A stretch of DNA of 6,722 bases from an uncultured Clostridia bacterium (GCA_946610635.1 CAMOCI010000037.1:1-6722); one strand, 5' to 3'; positions 1 through 5,103 are shown, counted from the first letter of the stretch. Notes: generated by a model from the sequence alone, not told the origin. Numbers and translations are program-made.

Positions 1-1
1 C

Positions 2-259
2 ATAAATCAAAACTTTTTTATAGGTAATGATGGCGCTAAAATGCACGAACTTGGCTTTTACTATGTTGTTAATGCTGTTAATGAAAATAATATTAATACA
101 AATGATTATTACAGAGAAGAGTTAGATAAAGGTAAAATTCAACATCTAAATTTTAAATGGGTAAGTAAAGAAGAATTAAAAAAAGTTGATTTTCGTCCGC
201 ACTTTTTAATTGATTGCTTAGATAATATAGAACCATTGTTAAAAATCACAAGAGATTAA
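2..259 (+). CDS. NUDIX hydrolase, C-terminal part (5' end outside window)
   Basis: The frame is open from the left edge of the window, so the true start lies upstream; the ATG at 41 is internal. The visible 85 residues resemble the C-terminal half of NUDIX-family pyrophosphohydrolases: an ENFF-like strand (NQNFF), a HELGFYY strand, then LNFKWVSKEEL followed by KVDFRPHFL, the usual order of a beta strand with F-x-W and the 'EEL..D.RP.FL' closing segment. NUDIX enzymes hydrolyse nucleoside diphosphates linked to another moiety. The catalytic NUDIX box (G-x5-E-x7-REUxEExGU) would lie before position 1 and cannot be checked, so substrate and activity are unknown. The stop codon TAA (257-259) sits in the loop of the downstream terminator hairpin. 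Family assignment is by motif recall only. Confidence 0.7.
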   Translation: MNQNFFIGNDGAKMHELGFYYVVNAVNENNINTNDYYREELDKGKIQHLNFKWVSKEELKKVDFRPHFLIDCLDNIEPLLKITRD

Positions 260-276
260 ATCTTGTGATTTTTTTT
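241..276 (+). terminator. Rho-independent terminator of the NUDIX gene
   Basis: A 13-bp perfect stem (241-253 with 261-273, core ATCACAAGA/TCTTGTGAT) has a 7-nt loop and runs into eight T's (269-276). The stop codon of the preceding gene lies at 257-259 inside the loop, so the left arm is coding sequence. The mostly A-T stem is typical of terminators in low-GC Firmicutes. Confidence 0.88.
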
Positions 277-298
277 GTTAAATAAATTTTTTTATACA

Positions 299-327
299 TT
301 GATACTTTAAATTTTATGTGATATAAT
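299..327 (+). promoter_or_regulatory. Sigma-A promoter of the SPFH gene (leaderless start)
   Basis: TTGATA (299-304), a 17-nt spacer, and an extended -10 TGATATAAT (TG at 319-320, TATAAT at 322-327). The predicted transcription start, about 7 nt after the -10, falls at about 333-335, on the ATG at 334. There is no room for a Shine-Dalgarno site, so the transcript is predicted to be leaderless. Confidence 0.75.
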
Positions 328-333
328 AAATAT

Positions 334-1509
334 ATGGGTTTAGTTAGCTGGTTTAATGGATTATTTAAAAAAGGTATTCAGTTAAGTGGTATAAGTGATG
401 ATACCTTGGTGGCTATTCAGCAAAGTGGTAAAAAAGTTAAGTTTGGTACGTCCCTAGATGTACCACAAAATTTTGTATGCATATTGGTTTATAAAAATAA
501 AGTTGCTGATGTTTTTACAGAAGGTAGATATAGATTAGATACAAATAACATGCCACTTTTAACAAGAATGGAGAAGTTGACAAAAACAGATAAAAAAGGT
601 AACTTACCAAAAAACTTTAAAGCAGATATTTATTATGTAAATTTAAAGCAATTTAAAAAACTTAATTTTGCTTCTTTTGATTATGTTTATATAAAAGATA
701 AAAATTATAAAGGTGTAAATGTTAAGTTGGTTGGTAATTTTGGTTTTGCCATAAAAAGCCCAGTTGATTTTATGGAGGCAATGTTTACAAGTTTTGGAAT
801 TGTAAGAGATAAAATAGCAAAGGATGAAATTGCAGGCTGGGTTGGCGAAATTGCTGTTAAATATGTGCAAAAGAAGAAGCCGACGGTAGAAAAAATGTAT
901 ATTAGAGATACATCTTGTTTTGAGGGTTTGGTTGATGCTTTAAACAAAGAACTTTATGATTGTGGACTTACCATAAGTGCTTGTGAAATTACAGATGTTA
1001 TATTTCCTAAAAATGTTTACAAAAAAATTTCATTATCTTATGATGAATTGCACGAAAAACAGCAAAAACAATATGTACCAGAGGTTAATATTGGTAACAA
1101 CCCAGTTAAAAATGCTTTGGAGCATGATTTTGAAAATCAATCTAACAACATATATGGTTTAGAAGCACAAAAGATAGAAGATGAAGCAAATATAAAACAA
1201 GTGGTGTTGGAAGCACCAAACAACAATTTACAAGATAAAAATGCTGAAGTTGTAAATAACATAGAAATTGCAGAAAATGTTAGCAATAATTTTGAAAGTG
1301 CAGAAAGTGATGTTCAATATAGTATTAATAATCAAAACAATGAGCAAGTTGAAAATATTCCTAGCACTCCAGCACAATTTGGCACAACTGTCACATTGAC
1401 CGAAGATGAACAAAAAAGAGTAGAATACAAAAGATGCTTACAATGCGGGTCATATAATTCTGTTAGCGCTGATAGTTGTTTTGCATGTGGACATAAGTTC
1501 AAAAATTAG
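334..1509 (+). CDS. SPFH-domain protein (YdjI / 'virion core protein' type) with C-terminal zinc ribbon
   Basis: A 391-aa protein. Residues 1-19 form a short basic, hydrophobic leader typical of the family (MGLVSWFNGLFKK). Residues of about 20-235 match the SPFH/band-7 fold of the YdjI-like group: SDDTLV near 21-26, ADVFTEGRYRLDTNNMPLLT at 58-77, YYVNLKQF at 100-107, and a strand around GNFGFAIKSPVDF at 134-146. Residues of about 250-355 are a low-complexity Asn/Glu-rich linker. Residues 368-386 (CLQCG then CFACG, Cys 368, 371, 382, 385) are a zinc ribbon. SPFH proteins scaffold membrane microdomains; B. subtilis YdjI belongs to the ydjFGHI locus with PspA, but no partner gene is visible here, so a membrane-stress role is only inferred. 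The ATG at 334 is favoured because the family N-terminus begins there, although it has no Shine-Dalgarno sequence. No terminator follows directly; the next unit has its own promoter. Confidence 0.85.
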   Translation: MGLVSWFNGLFKKGIQLSGISDDTLVAIQQSGKKVKFGTSLDVPQNFVCILVYKNKVADVFTEGRYRLDTNNMPLLTRMEKLTKTDKKGNLPKNFKADIYYVNLKQFKKLNFASFDYVYIKDKNYKGVNVKLVGNFGFAIKSPVDFMEAMFTSFGIVRDKIAKDEIAGWVGEIAVKYVQKKKPTVEKMYIRDTSCFEGLVDALNKELYDCGLTISACEITDVIFPKNVYKKISLSYDELHEKQQKQYVPEVNIGNNPVKNALEHDFENQSNNIYGLEAQKIEDEANIKQVVLEAPNNNLQDKNAEVVNNIEIAENVSNNFESAESDVQYSINNQNNEQVENIPSTPAQFGTTVTLTEDEQKRVEYKRCLQCGSYNSVSADSCFACGHKFKN

Positions 1510-1511
1510 TA

Positions 1512-1540
1512 TCGACAATTAAAACATAATATGCTATAAA
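1512..1540 (+). promoter_or_regulatory. Promoter of the frame-disrupted ORF
   Basis: TCGACA (1512-1517), a 17-nt spacer, and an extended -10 TGCTATAAA (TATAAA at 1535-1540). Each hexamer has one mismatch to consensus. The predicted transcription start is about 1547, so the AGGAG at 1547-1551 would be at the very 5' end of the mRNA. Confidence 0.55.
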
Positions 1541-1565
1541 AATGTTAGGAGATTAATTTATAAAA

Positions 1566-1899
1566 ATGGTTAATAAAAACAAACAATCAAATACAAATAA
1601 TGATGTAAAAAAATGGAAGTATGGGGTTATAATAAGTTTGGCGATGTTCAATATTTTGGATATTATAAAGAAGAAGACTTTAACAATACATCAGCTAAAT
1701 TTAAAGTGGCTTATTATGAATATATGAAGTATTTTTATGAACAAAAAACAAACATACTAATGGTTTATCAGGCAGATATAAAAAAGCAGCAAAAAATTTA
1801 TCTAAAATGGAAGATATAGAAGGTATTTTTAGATATGATTGTGACAAAAGCATCATAAGGGAAAGTGTATTTACTACGGAAGAACTTTTTAATCTTTAA
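1566..1899 (+). pseudogene. Unrecognised protein of about 110 aa, reading frame broken by two -1 shifts in poly-A tracts
   Basis: No single frame spans this gene. It reads MVNKNKQSNTNNDVKK from the ATG at 1566 (AGGAG at 1547-1551, a long 14-nt spacer), then passes at A7 (1607-1613) into the -1 frame, MEVWGYNKFGDVQYF..., which stays open until a TAG at 1817-1819. It then passes into a third frame giving AAKNLSKMEDIEGIFRYDCD... and ends at TAA 1897-1899. The second shift best fits AAAAAAG at 1780-1786, but the frames overlap from 1741, so A6 at 1744-1749 is also possible. Restoring one A at each site gives a continuous aromatic- and Lys-rich, apparently soluble protein. Without a shift, the first frame stops at 1725-1727 after 53 codons. 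I do not recognise the family. A decaying pseudogene is likeliest; programmed or transcriptional slippage and sequencing error are alternatives. A promoter and a terminator still flank it. Confidence 0.6.
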
Positions 1900-1911
1900 A
1901 TTATAATTAAT

Positions 1912-1944
1912 AAAATCAAGTGCAAATTAGTGCTTGATTTTTTT
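1912..1944 (+). terminator. Rho-independent terminator
   Basis: The 9-bp stem AAAATCAAG (1912-1920) pairs with CTTGATTTT (1933-1941), extendable by G-T/T-G/C-G pairs into the loop, and is followed by a T-run (1938-1944). It closes the unit at 1566-1899. Its right arm doubles as the -35 element of the next promoter. Confidence 0.82.
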
Positions 1945-1962
1945 ATTTTTATGATTTATAAT
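1934..1962 (+). promoter_or_regulatory. Promoter of the DUF1858 gene, nested in the terminator
   Basis: TTGATT (1934-1939), a 17-nt spacer, and a consensus TATAAT (1957-1962). The -35 lies in the 3' arm of the preceding terminator. Predicted initiation at about 1968-1970 is only 3-5 nt before the ATG at 1973 and excludes the in-frame ATG at 1961 for this transcript. Confidence 0.6.
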
Positions 1963-1972
1963 GGATGGGTAT

Positions 1973-2173
1973 ATGAAAAAAGTAGAAATAACAAAGGATA
2001 TGACACTTGCAGAAGTGCTTAATTACAGAAAAAATGCGCCAGAAATATTACTTGGTTTTGGCATGCATTGTTTTTCTTGTCCAATAAGTCAAATGGAAAC
2101 TATTGAAGAAGCGTGTCAAGTACATGACTGTGATTTAAATTTGCTTTTAAAAAAGATAAATGAAATTGATTAA
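1973..2173 (+). CDS. DUF1858 / hybrid-cluster-protein-associated redox disulfide domain protein
   Basis: A 66-aa single-domain protein: I-T-K-D-M-T-L-A-E-V-L near the N-terminus, then APEILLGFGMHCFSCPISQ, then METIEEACQVHDCDLNLLLKKIN. The pattern 'GMHCxxC..SQ.ETIEEAC..H..D' (Cys33, Cys36, third Cys53) is diagnostic of DUF1858, also known as the hybrid-cluster-protein-associated redox disulfide domain, a small helical cytoplasmic protein thought to use its CxxC for redox chemistry or metal binding. Its exact partner is not established. The ATG at 1973 is preferred to the in-frame ATG at 1961 because homologues begin a few residues before I-T-K-D-M, and because 1961 overlaps the -10 box. Only a poor GGATGGG (1963-1969) could act as a ribosome binding site, and the predicted leader is 3-5 nt. 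No hybrid cluster protein gene is visible nearby. Confidence 0.85.
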   Translation: MKKVEITKDMTLAEVLNYRKNAPEILLGFGMHCFSCPISQMETIEEACQVHDCDLNLLLKKINEID

Positions 2174-2208
2174 TACTCTTAATTATCAATTTTAGTTTAC
2201 TAGCAATA

Positions 2209-2214
2209 TATAAT
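2209..2214 (+). promoter_or_regulatory. Possible -10 box of the coiled-coil gene
   Basis: A consensus TATAAT lies 52 nt upstream of the ATG at 2267, in an AT-rich gap after the DUF1858 gene. No convincing -35 hexamer is present at 16-18 nt, so only the -10 is reported. Read-through from the DUF1858 promoter is an alternative. Confidence 0.3.
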
Positions 2215-2266
2215 ATAGTTGCAAATGTTTCAAATCGATACAAAAATAATTAGAAGGTAAAAAGAA

Positions 2267-2830
2267 ATGAACGAAAGAATTAGTTTTATAGAAGGACAAA
2301 AGAAAAGACTATTAAATCAAATATCATCAAAGGTTGCAGAGTTTAAACTTGCAGGCAAAAACCTTGGTGTGTTTTTAACTATTGAAGAAGATGGACATAT
2401 TAGAAAGCCGAGAGATTTTGAAGATGTCGATTTGCCAGTTTTAGGTGTAGATTACTCAAAATTAACAAAAAAAGAAAAAACTGCTTACGACAAAAAATAT
2501 TTTGCAAGCGTTTCATTTTTGATTGACAATTATAACGAAGCCAACAGAAAATACAATGAACTTTTTGACGAGCTCGATGTTTATGAAAAAATGGATTTGT
2601 TGCAATCTCAAATAAAAGCCTTGCAAATTGAAGAAAAAAGGGCAGATATTTACACTGCAACACTATTAAAGCAAAGTGAAGAAAAATTAAGTGATAAACT
2701 TGATAGCAACAAAGTTTTGAGTATGGATAAACTTGTTGAGATTAATAAAGAAGTTTCGCAAATCAATTACATAAAAGCAAGTTTGGCTTTAAAACAATCT
2801 AGTTTAGAAAAATTAAAAGAAAGTTTATAA
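2267..2830 (+). CDS. Hypothetical coiled-coil protein
   Basis: A 187-aa, highly charged protein with no recognised domain. Residues 1-30 form a Lys-rich helix (MNERISFIEGQKKRLLNQI). Residues of about 31-60 are a less helical segment with a GVFLTIEEDGHIRKPRDFED stretch. From about residue 65 to the end, heptad-like Leu/Ile patterns (ELFDELDVYEKMDLLQSQIKAL and the C-terminal VSQINYIKASLALKQSSLEKL) predict long alpha-helical coiled coils. No signal peptide, transmembrane segment or Cys motif is visible, so a cytoplasmic structural or partner-binding role is the most that can be inferred. The start is supported by AGAAGG (2252-2257) 9 nt upstream of the ATG. A strong terminator follows. Codon use resembles the neighbours, with no sign of transfer. 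Confidence 0.75.
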   Translation: MNERISFIEGQKKRLLNQISSKVAEFKLAGKNLGVFLTIEEDGHIRKPRDFEDVDLPVLGVDYSKLTKKEKTAYDKKYFASVSFLIDNYNEANRKYNELFDELDVYEKMDLLQSQIKALQIEEKRADIYTATLLKQSEEKLSDKLDSNKVLSMDKLVEINKEVSQINYIKASLALKQSSLEKLKESL

Positions 2831-2835
2831 TTTAT

Positions 2836-2862
2836 AAATCTGCCCAATATGGCAGGTTTTTT
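2836..2862 (+). terminator. Rho-independent terminator upstream of the S10 operon
   Basis: AAATCTGCC (2836-2844) pairs with GGCAGGTTT (2851-2859), with one T-G wobble, over a 6-nt loop; T2857-2862 follows and the region stays T-rich to about 2877. It ends the coiled-coil gene and insulates the S10 operon. Confidence 0.88.
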
Positions 2863-2925
2863 ATTTCTATTTTTTTAACTAAAAACAAGTATTTTGCAAT
2901 TTGTTCAACATTTACTTTTTACTTT

Positions 2926-2964
2926 AAAAAAAGGCAAAAAATAATTTAAAAAACTTTTAAAAAA
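2926..2964 (+). promoter_or_regulatory. Phased A-tracts / candidate UP element of the S10 promoter
   Basis: Four A-runs, at 2926-2932, 2936-2941, 2948-2953 and 2959-2964, begin 10, 12 and 11 nt apart, close to one helical turn, and end directly before the -35 at 2968. A-tracts in this position are known to bend DNA and to serve as UP elements contacted by the RNA polymerase alpha C-terminal domain at strong ribosomal promoters. The role here is inferred. Confidence 0.5.
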
Positions 2965-2967
2965 GTG

Positions 2968-2996
2968 TTGACATTGCATTTTATATATTATATAAT
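2968..2996 (+). promoter_or_regulatory. S10 operon promoter (perfect sigma-A consensus)
   Basis: TTGACA (2968-2973), a 17-nt spacer, and TATAAT (2991-2996), with both hexamers and the spacing at consensus. Initiation is predicted at A3003 or close to it, giving a 5' leader of about 200 nt before rpsJ. No tuf or other str-operon gene precedes it, so this is probably the main promoter of the cluster. Confidence 0.92.
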
Positions 2997-3002
2997 ATAG
3001 GC

Positions 3003-3202
3003 AACTGTGGATACATGGGTTGAGGCATGAGGTTACTTATAGCGCCATTAGACTATAAGAAAACTTGTGCTGACAAGTCTAGAAAAATCTAGGCGAATGA
3101 GCAAGACCACATCGTCCCACTTTTTTTAAGGTCCACGGTAGGAAACACACGGGTCGGTGTAAATACTATTCGAACTTGCTTATAAAATAATGGAGGATAC
3201 AG
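3003..3202 (+). ncRNA. Structured 5' leader of the S10 operon (candidate autoregulatory RNA)
   Basis: About 200 nt of less AT-rich sequence lies between promoter and rpsJ. Visible helices are an outer stem CGCC(AT)TAGA (3043-3052) with TCTAGGCG (3088-3095), with a 2-nt bulge; an inner hairpin ACTTGT (3063-3068)/ACAAGT (3073-3078) with a GCTG loop; and a long-range stem TGAGCAAG (3098-3105)/CTTGCTTA (3175-3182) closing a domain that contains a T7 run (3121-3127) and ACAC/GTGT (3147-3150/3157-3160). Alternative pairings (TAGACT 3049-3054 with AGTCTA 3076-3081; CGAAT 3094-3098 with ATTCG 3168-3172) would compete with these, as in a switch. S10 leaders in other bacteria are bound by a product of the operon (L4 in E. 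coli); the ligand here is not known. The rpsJ Shine-Dalgarno (GGAGG 3192-3196) lies outside the drawn helices. Confidence 0.6.
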
Positions 3203-3511
3203 ATGGCAACACAAAAAATCAGAATCAAATTGAAAGCGTTTGATCACAGCTTGATTGATGAGGCAGCAGTAAGAATCGTTGCAACAGCAACAAAACTTGG
3301 TTGTAAAATTAGCGGTCCTATTCCACTTCCAACACAAAAGGAAGTTGTAACAGTTATCCGTTCACCACACAAGCACAAAGATAGTCGTGAGCAATTTGAA
3401 ATCAGAACTCACAAAAGAGTGATTGATATCATTTCACCAAATGCAAAAGCCGTTGATGGTCTTATGAGATTGGACCTTCCAGCTGGTGTTGATATTAACA
3501 TAAAACTATAA
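3203..3511 (+). CDS. rpsJ: 30S ribosomal protein S10 (also transcription factor NusE)
   Basis: 102 aa, the family's normal length. It begins [15 protein letters not shown] and carries the signature [19 protein letters not shown] (residues 54-72), the loop that enters the 3' head domain of the 30S subunit, where it contacts 16S rRNA near the tetracycline/tigecycline site. Residue 57 is Lys, as is usual in Firmicutes. S10 also acts as NusE, pairing with NusB in antitermination. GGAGG (3192-3196) lies 6 nt before the ATG. It is the first gene of the operon, behind the leader RNA and 22 nt upstream of rplC. Confidence 0.98.
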   Translation: MATQKIRIKLKAFDHSLIDEAAVRIVATATKLGCKISGPIPLPTQKEVVTVIRSPHKHKDSREQFEIRTHKRVIDIISPNAKAVDGLMRLDLPAGVDINIKL

Positions 3512-3533
3512 TCAGTAGGAGAGTCATAAAGAA

Positions 3534-4163
3534 ATGAAAGAAATTTTAGGAAAGAAACTTGGAATGACCCAAATATTTTCCCCAGAAGGCTTAATTGTTC
3601 CTGTTACTGTTGTAGAAGCTGGACCATGCAGTGTTATACAAAGAAAGACAGCAGAAAAAGATGGCTACGAGGCAGTTAAGGTTGCATTCCAAAATACAAG
3701 AGAAAGTTTAAAAAACAAAGCCGAGCTTGGCGAATTTAAAAAAGCAGGCGTAGAAGCAAAGAAATATGTTGCAGAACTTAAATTTGATAGCTACGACAAC
3801 TTGTCAGTAGGTAGCGAAATTAAATGCGATATATTTAACGAAGGTGAGAAAATTGATGTCACCGGCACAACAAGAGGTAGAGGTTTTACGGGAGTTATCC
3901 AAAGATGGAATGCTCAACGTCACAGAATGACACACGGTGTTTCACTTGTTCATAGAGCCCCAGGTTCAAATGGTGCAAATTCATCAGTTTCAAGAGTTTT
4001 AAAAGGTATGAAAGGTCCTGGTCATTATGGTCACGAAACTGTTACAATTCAAAACCTTGAAGTTGTTAAAGTTGATACAAACAGAAATGTACTTCTTATA
4101 AAAGGTTCTGTTCCAGGTCCAAAGGGTGCAATTCTTAAAATTAAGAGTGCTGTAAAAGCATAA
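3534..4163 (+). CDS. rplC: 50S ribosomal protein L3
   Basis: 209 aa, with the L3 start [15 protein letters not shown], the [15 protein letters not shown] segment (111-125), HRAPGS (140-145) and the closing [25 protein letters not shown] region. L3 is an early assembly protein that binds 23S rRNA domain VI and sends a loop toward the peptidyl-transferase centre. Its loop ([18 protein letters not shown], 124-141) follows the longer E. coli-like pattern (RWN...THGxSLxHR) rather than the GPMSHGS-type loop common in Firmicutes, and the glutamine methylated in E. coli L3 appears to be His130 here. AGGAG (3517-3521) lies 12 nt before the ATG, a slightly long spacing. Confidence 0.98.
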   Translation: MKEILGKKLGMTQIFSPEGLIVPVTVVEAGPCSVIQRKTAEKDGYEAVKVAFQNTRESLKNKAELGEFKKAGVEAKKYVAELKFDSYDNLSVGSEIKCDIFNEGEKIDVTGTTRGRGFTGVIQRWNAQRHRMTHGVSLVHRAPGSNGANSSVSRVLKGMKGPGHYGHETVTIQNLEVVKVDTNRNVLLIKGSVPGPKGAILKIKSAVKA

Positions 4164-4183
4164 GATGAAAGGAGTTACAAAAT

Positions 4184-4810
4184 ATGCCAAAAGTTAAAGT
4201 TTATAATATTAAAGCAGAAGCTTGTGGGACTATGACTCTTAGCGACGAAGTGTTTGGTGTAGAATACAAAGAAGCACTCATTCACGATGTTGTAGTAGCA
4301 TATCTCGCAAATCAACGCCAAGGCAATAAAAGCACCTTAACAAGAAGTGAAGTTAGGGGACATCACAAAAAACCTTGGGCACAAAAACATACAGGTAGAG
4401 CTCGTCATGGTGACACAAAAGCTCCACAATTTACAGGTGGCGGTGTAGTATTTGCACCAAAGCCAAGAGATTTTAGTTTAAAAGTTAATGCAAAAGCAAA
4501 AAGAGTTGCTTTTAAAAGTGCATTAAGTCAAGAACTCGCTCAACAAGAGCTTACAGTTTTGGACGAAGTTAAATTAGAAGCTCCAAAAACAAAATATGCG
4601 CAAGCAATGTTAGACGCATTTAAATACACAAAGCCAACATTATTGGTTGTAAGTGGCGACAATGCAGATTTGCTTAGAGCAAGTGCAAACATACAAAATC
4701 TTTTAGTAGTAGATGCAAAACTTGCAAATACTTATGAAGTTGTTGCTAGTACAAATGTACTTATTACAAAAGATGCAGTTAAAGCAATTGAGGAGGCATA
4801 CACAAAATGA
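4184..4810 (+). CDS. rplD: 50S ribosomal protein L4
   Basis: 208 aa. It has the L4 core ALIHDVVVAYLANQRQG (31-47), TRSEVRG (53-59), KKPWAQKHTGRARHG (62-76) and GGGVVFAPKPRDFS (85-98), then the globular C-terminal half. L4 helps fold 23S rRNA domain I, and its extended loop (about 45-95) lines the exit-tunnel constriction. In E. coli it also represses the S10 operon by binding the leader; whether it does so here is unknown. The tunnel loop differs from the usual QKGTGRAR at residue 69 (His for Gly), has GHHKKP where GxGxKP is usual, and has APQFTGG for SPxWRGG. AAAGGAG (4168-4174) lies 9 nt upstream. The stop TGA overlaps the rplW start (ATGA). Confidence 0.98.
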   Translation: MPKVKVYNIKAEACGTMTLSDEVFGVEYKEALIHDVVVAYLANQRQGNKSTLTRSEVRGHHKKPWAQKHTGRARHGDTKAPQFTGGGVVFAPKPRDFSLKVNAKAKRVAFKSALSQELAQQELTVLDEVKLEAPKTKYAQAMLDAFKYTKPTLLVVSGDNADLLRASANIQNLLVVDAKLANTYEVVASTNVLITKDAVKAIEEAYTK

Positions 4811-5103
4811 AACAATACGATGTTATAATTAAACCGGTGTTGACAGAAAAAAGCTATGCCGACATTGCAAATAAAAAATACACATTTGTTGTTAAAAAAG
4901 ATGCAACAAAACCAGAAATCAAAAAAGCTGTTGAAAGCATTTTTGGAGTTAAAGTTTTAAAAGTTAATACAACAAACGTTGGTGGAAAAGAAAAATCACA
5001 AGATAGGGGAAGAACTCATGGCTTTACAGCAAGCTATAAAAAAGCTTATGTACAACTTACAGCTGATAGCAAGTCAATTGAATTCTTTGACAGCCTATCA
5101 TAA
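4807..5103 (+). CDS. rplW: 50S ribosomal protein L23
   Basis: 98 aa, normal length. It starts MKQYDVIIKPVLTEKSYA, with the family signature KYTFVVKKDATKPEIKKAVESIFGVKV and the C-terminal YKKAYVQLTADSKSIEFF. L23 sits at the tunnel exit and docks trigger factor, SRP and the translocon. The flexible tip is the segment GGKEKSQDRGRTHG (about 58-71). The ATG overlaps the rplD stop by 4 nt, and its ribosome binding site AGGAGG (4791-4796) lies inside rplD, 10 nt upstream, indicating translational coupling. Confidence 0.98.
   Translation: MKQYDVIIKPVLTEKSYADIANKKYTFVVKKDATKPEIKKAVESIFGVKVLKVNTTNVGGKEKSQDRGRTHGFTASYKKAYVQLTADSKSIEFFDSLS

Noticed and set aside
41..43. ATG at 41 as the start of the NUDIX gene.
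   Set aside because: The frame remains open to the window edge and the upstream codons (NQNFF) match the family, so it is an internal Met.
1566..1727. The 53-codon frame-0 ORF as a separate small membrane protein (hydrophobic stretch VIISLAMFNIL).
   Set aside because: Its hydrophobic part overlaps a more protein-like frame (MEVWGYNKFGDVQYF) and looks like an out-of-frame read-through, although this cannot be fully excluded.
1961..1963. In-frame ATG at 1961 as the start of the DUF1858 protein.
   Set aside because: It overlaps the -10 box of the only visible promoter and would add four residues not seen in the family; 1973 is preferred.
2163..2192. Possible terminator after the DUF1858 gene (AAATTGAT 2163-2170 pairing with ATCAATTT 2185-2192).
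   Set aside because: The stem is all but two pairs A-T, the loop is 14 nt and only four T's follow, so it is too weak to call.
3121..3127. T7 run in the leader as an intrinsic attenuator.
   Set aside because: No stable hairpin ends immediately before it; the nearest drawn helix ends at 3095, 25 nt away.
3089..3337. Minus-strand ORF of 82 codons across the S10 leader and rpsJ.
   Set aside because: It overlaps a conserved ribosomal gene and a structured leader on the opposite strand, and has a Cys-rich low-quality translation with no visible ribosome binding site; it is a shadow frame.
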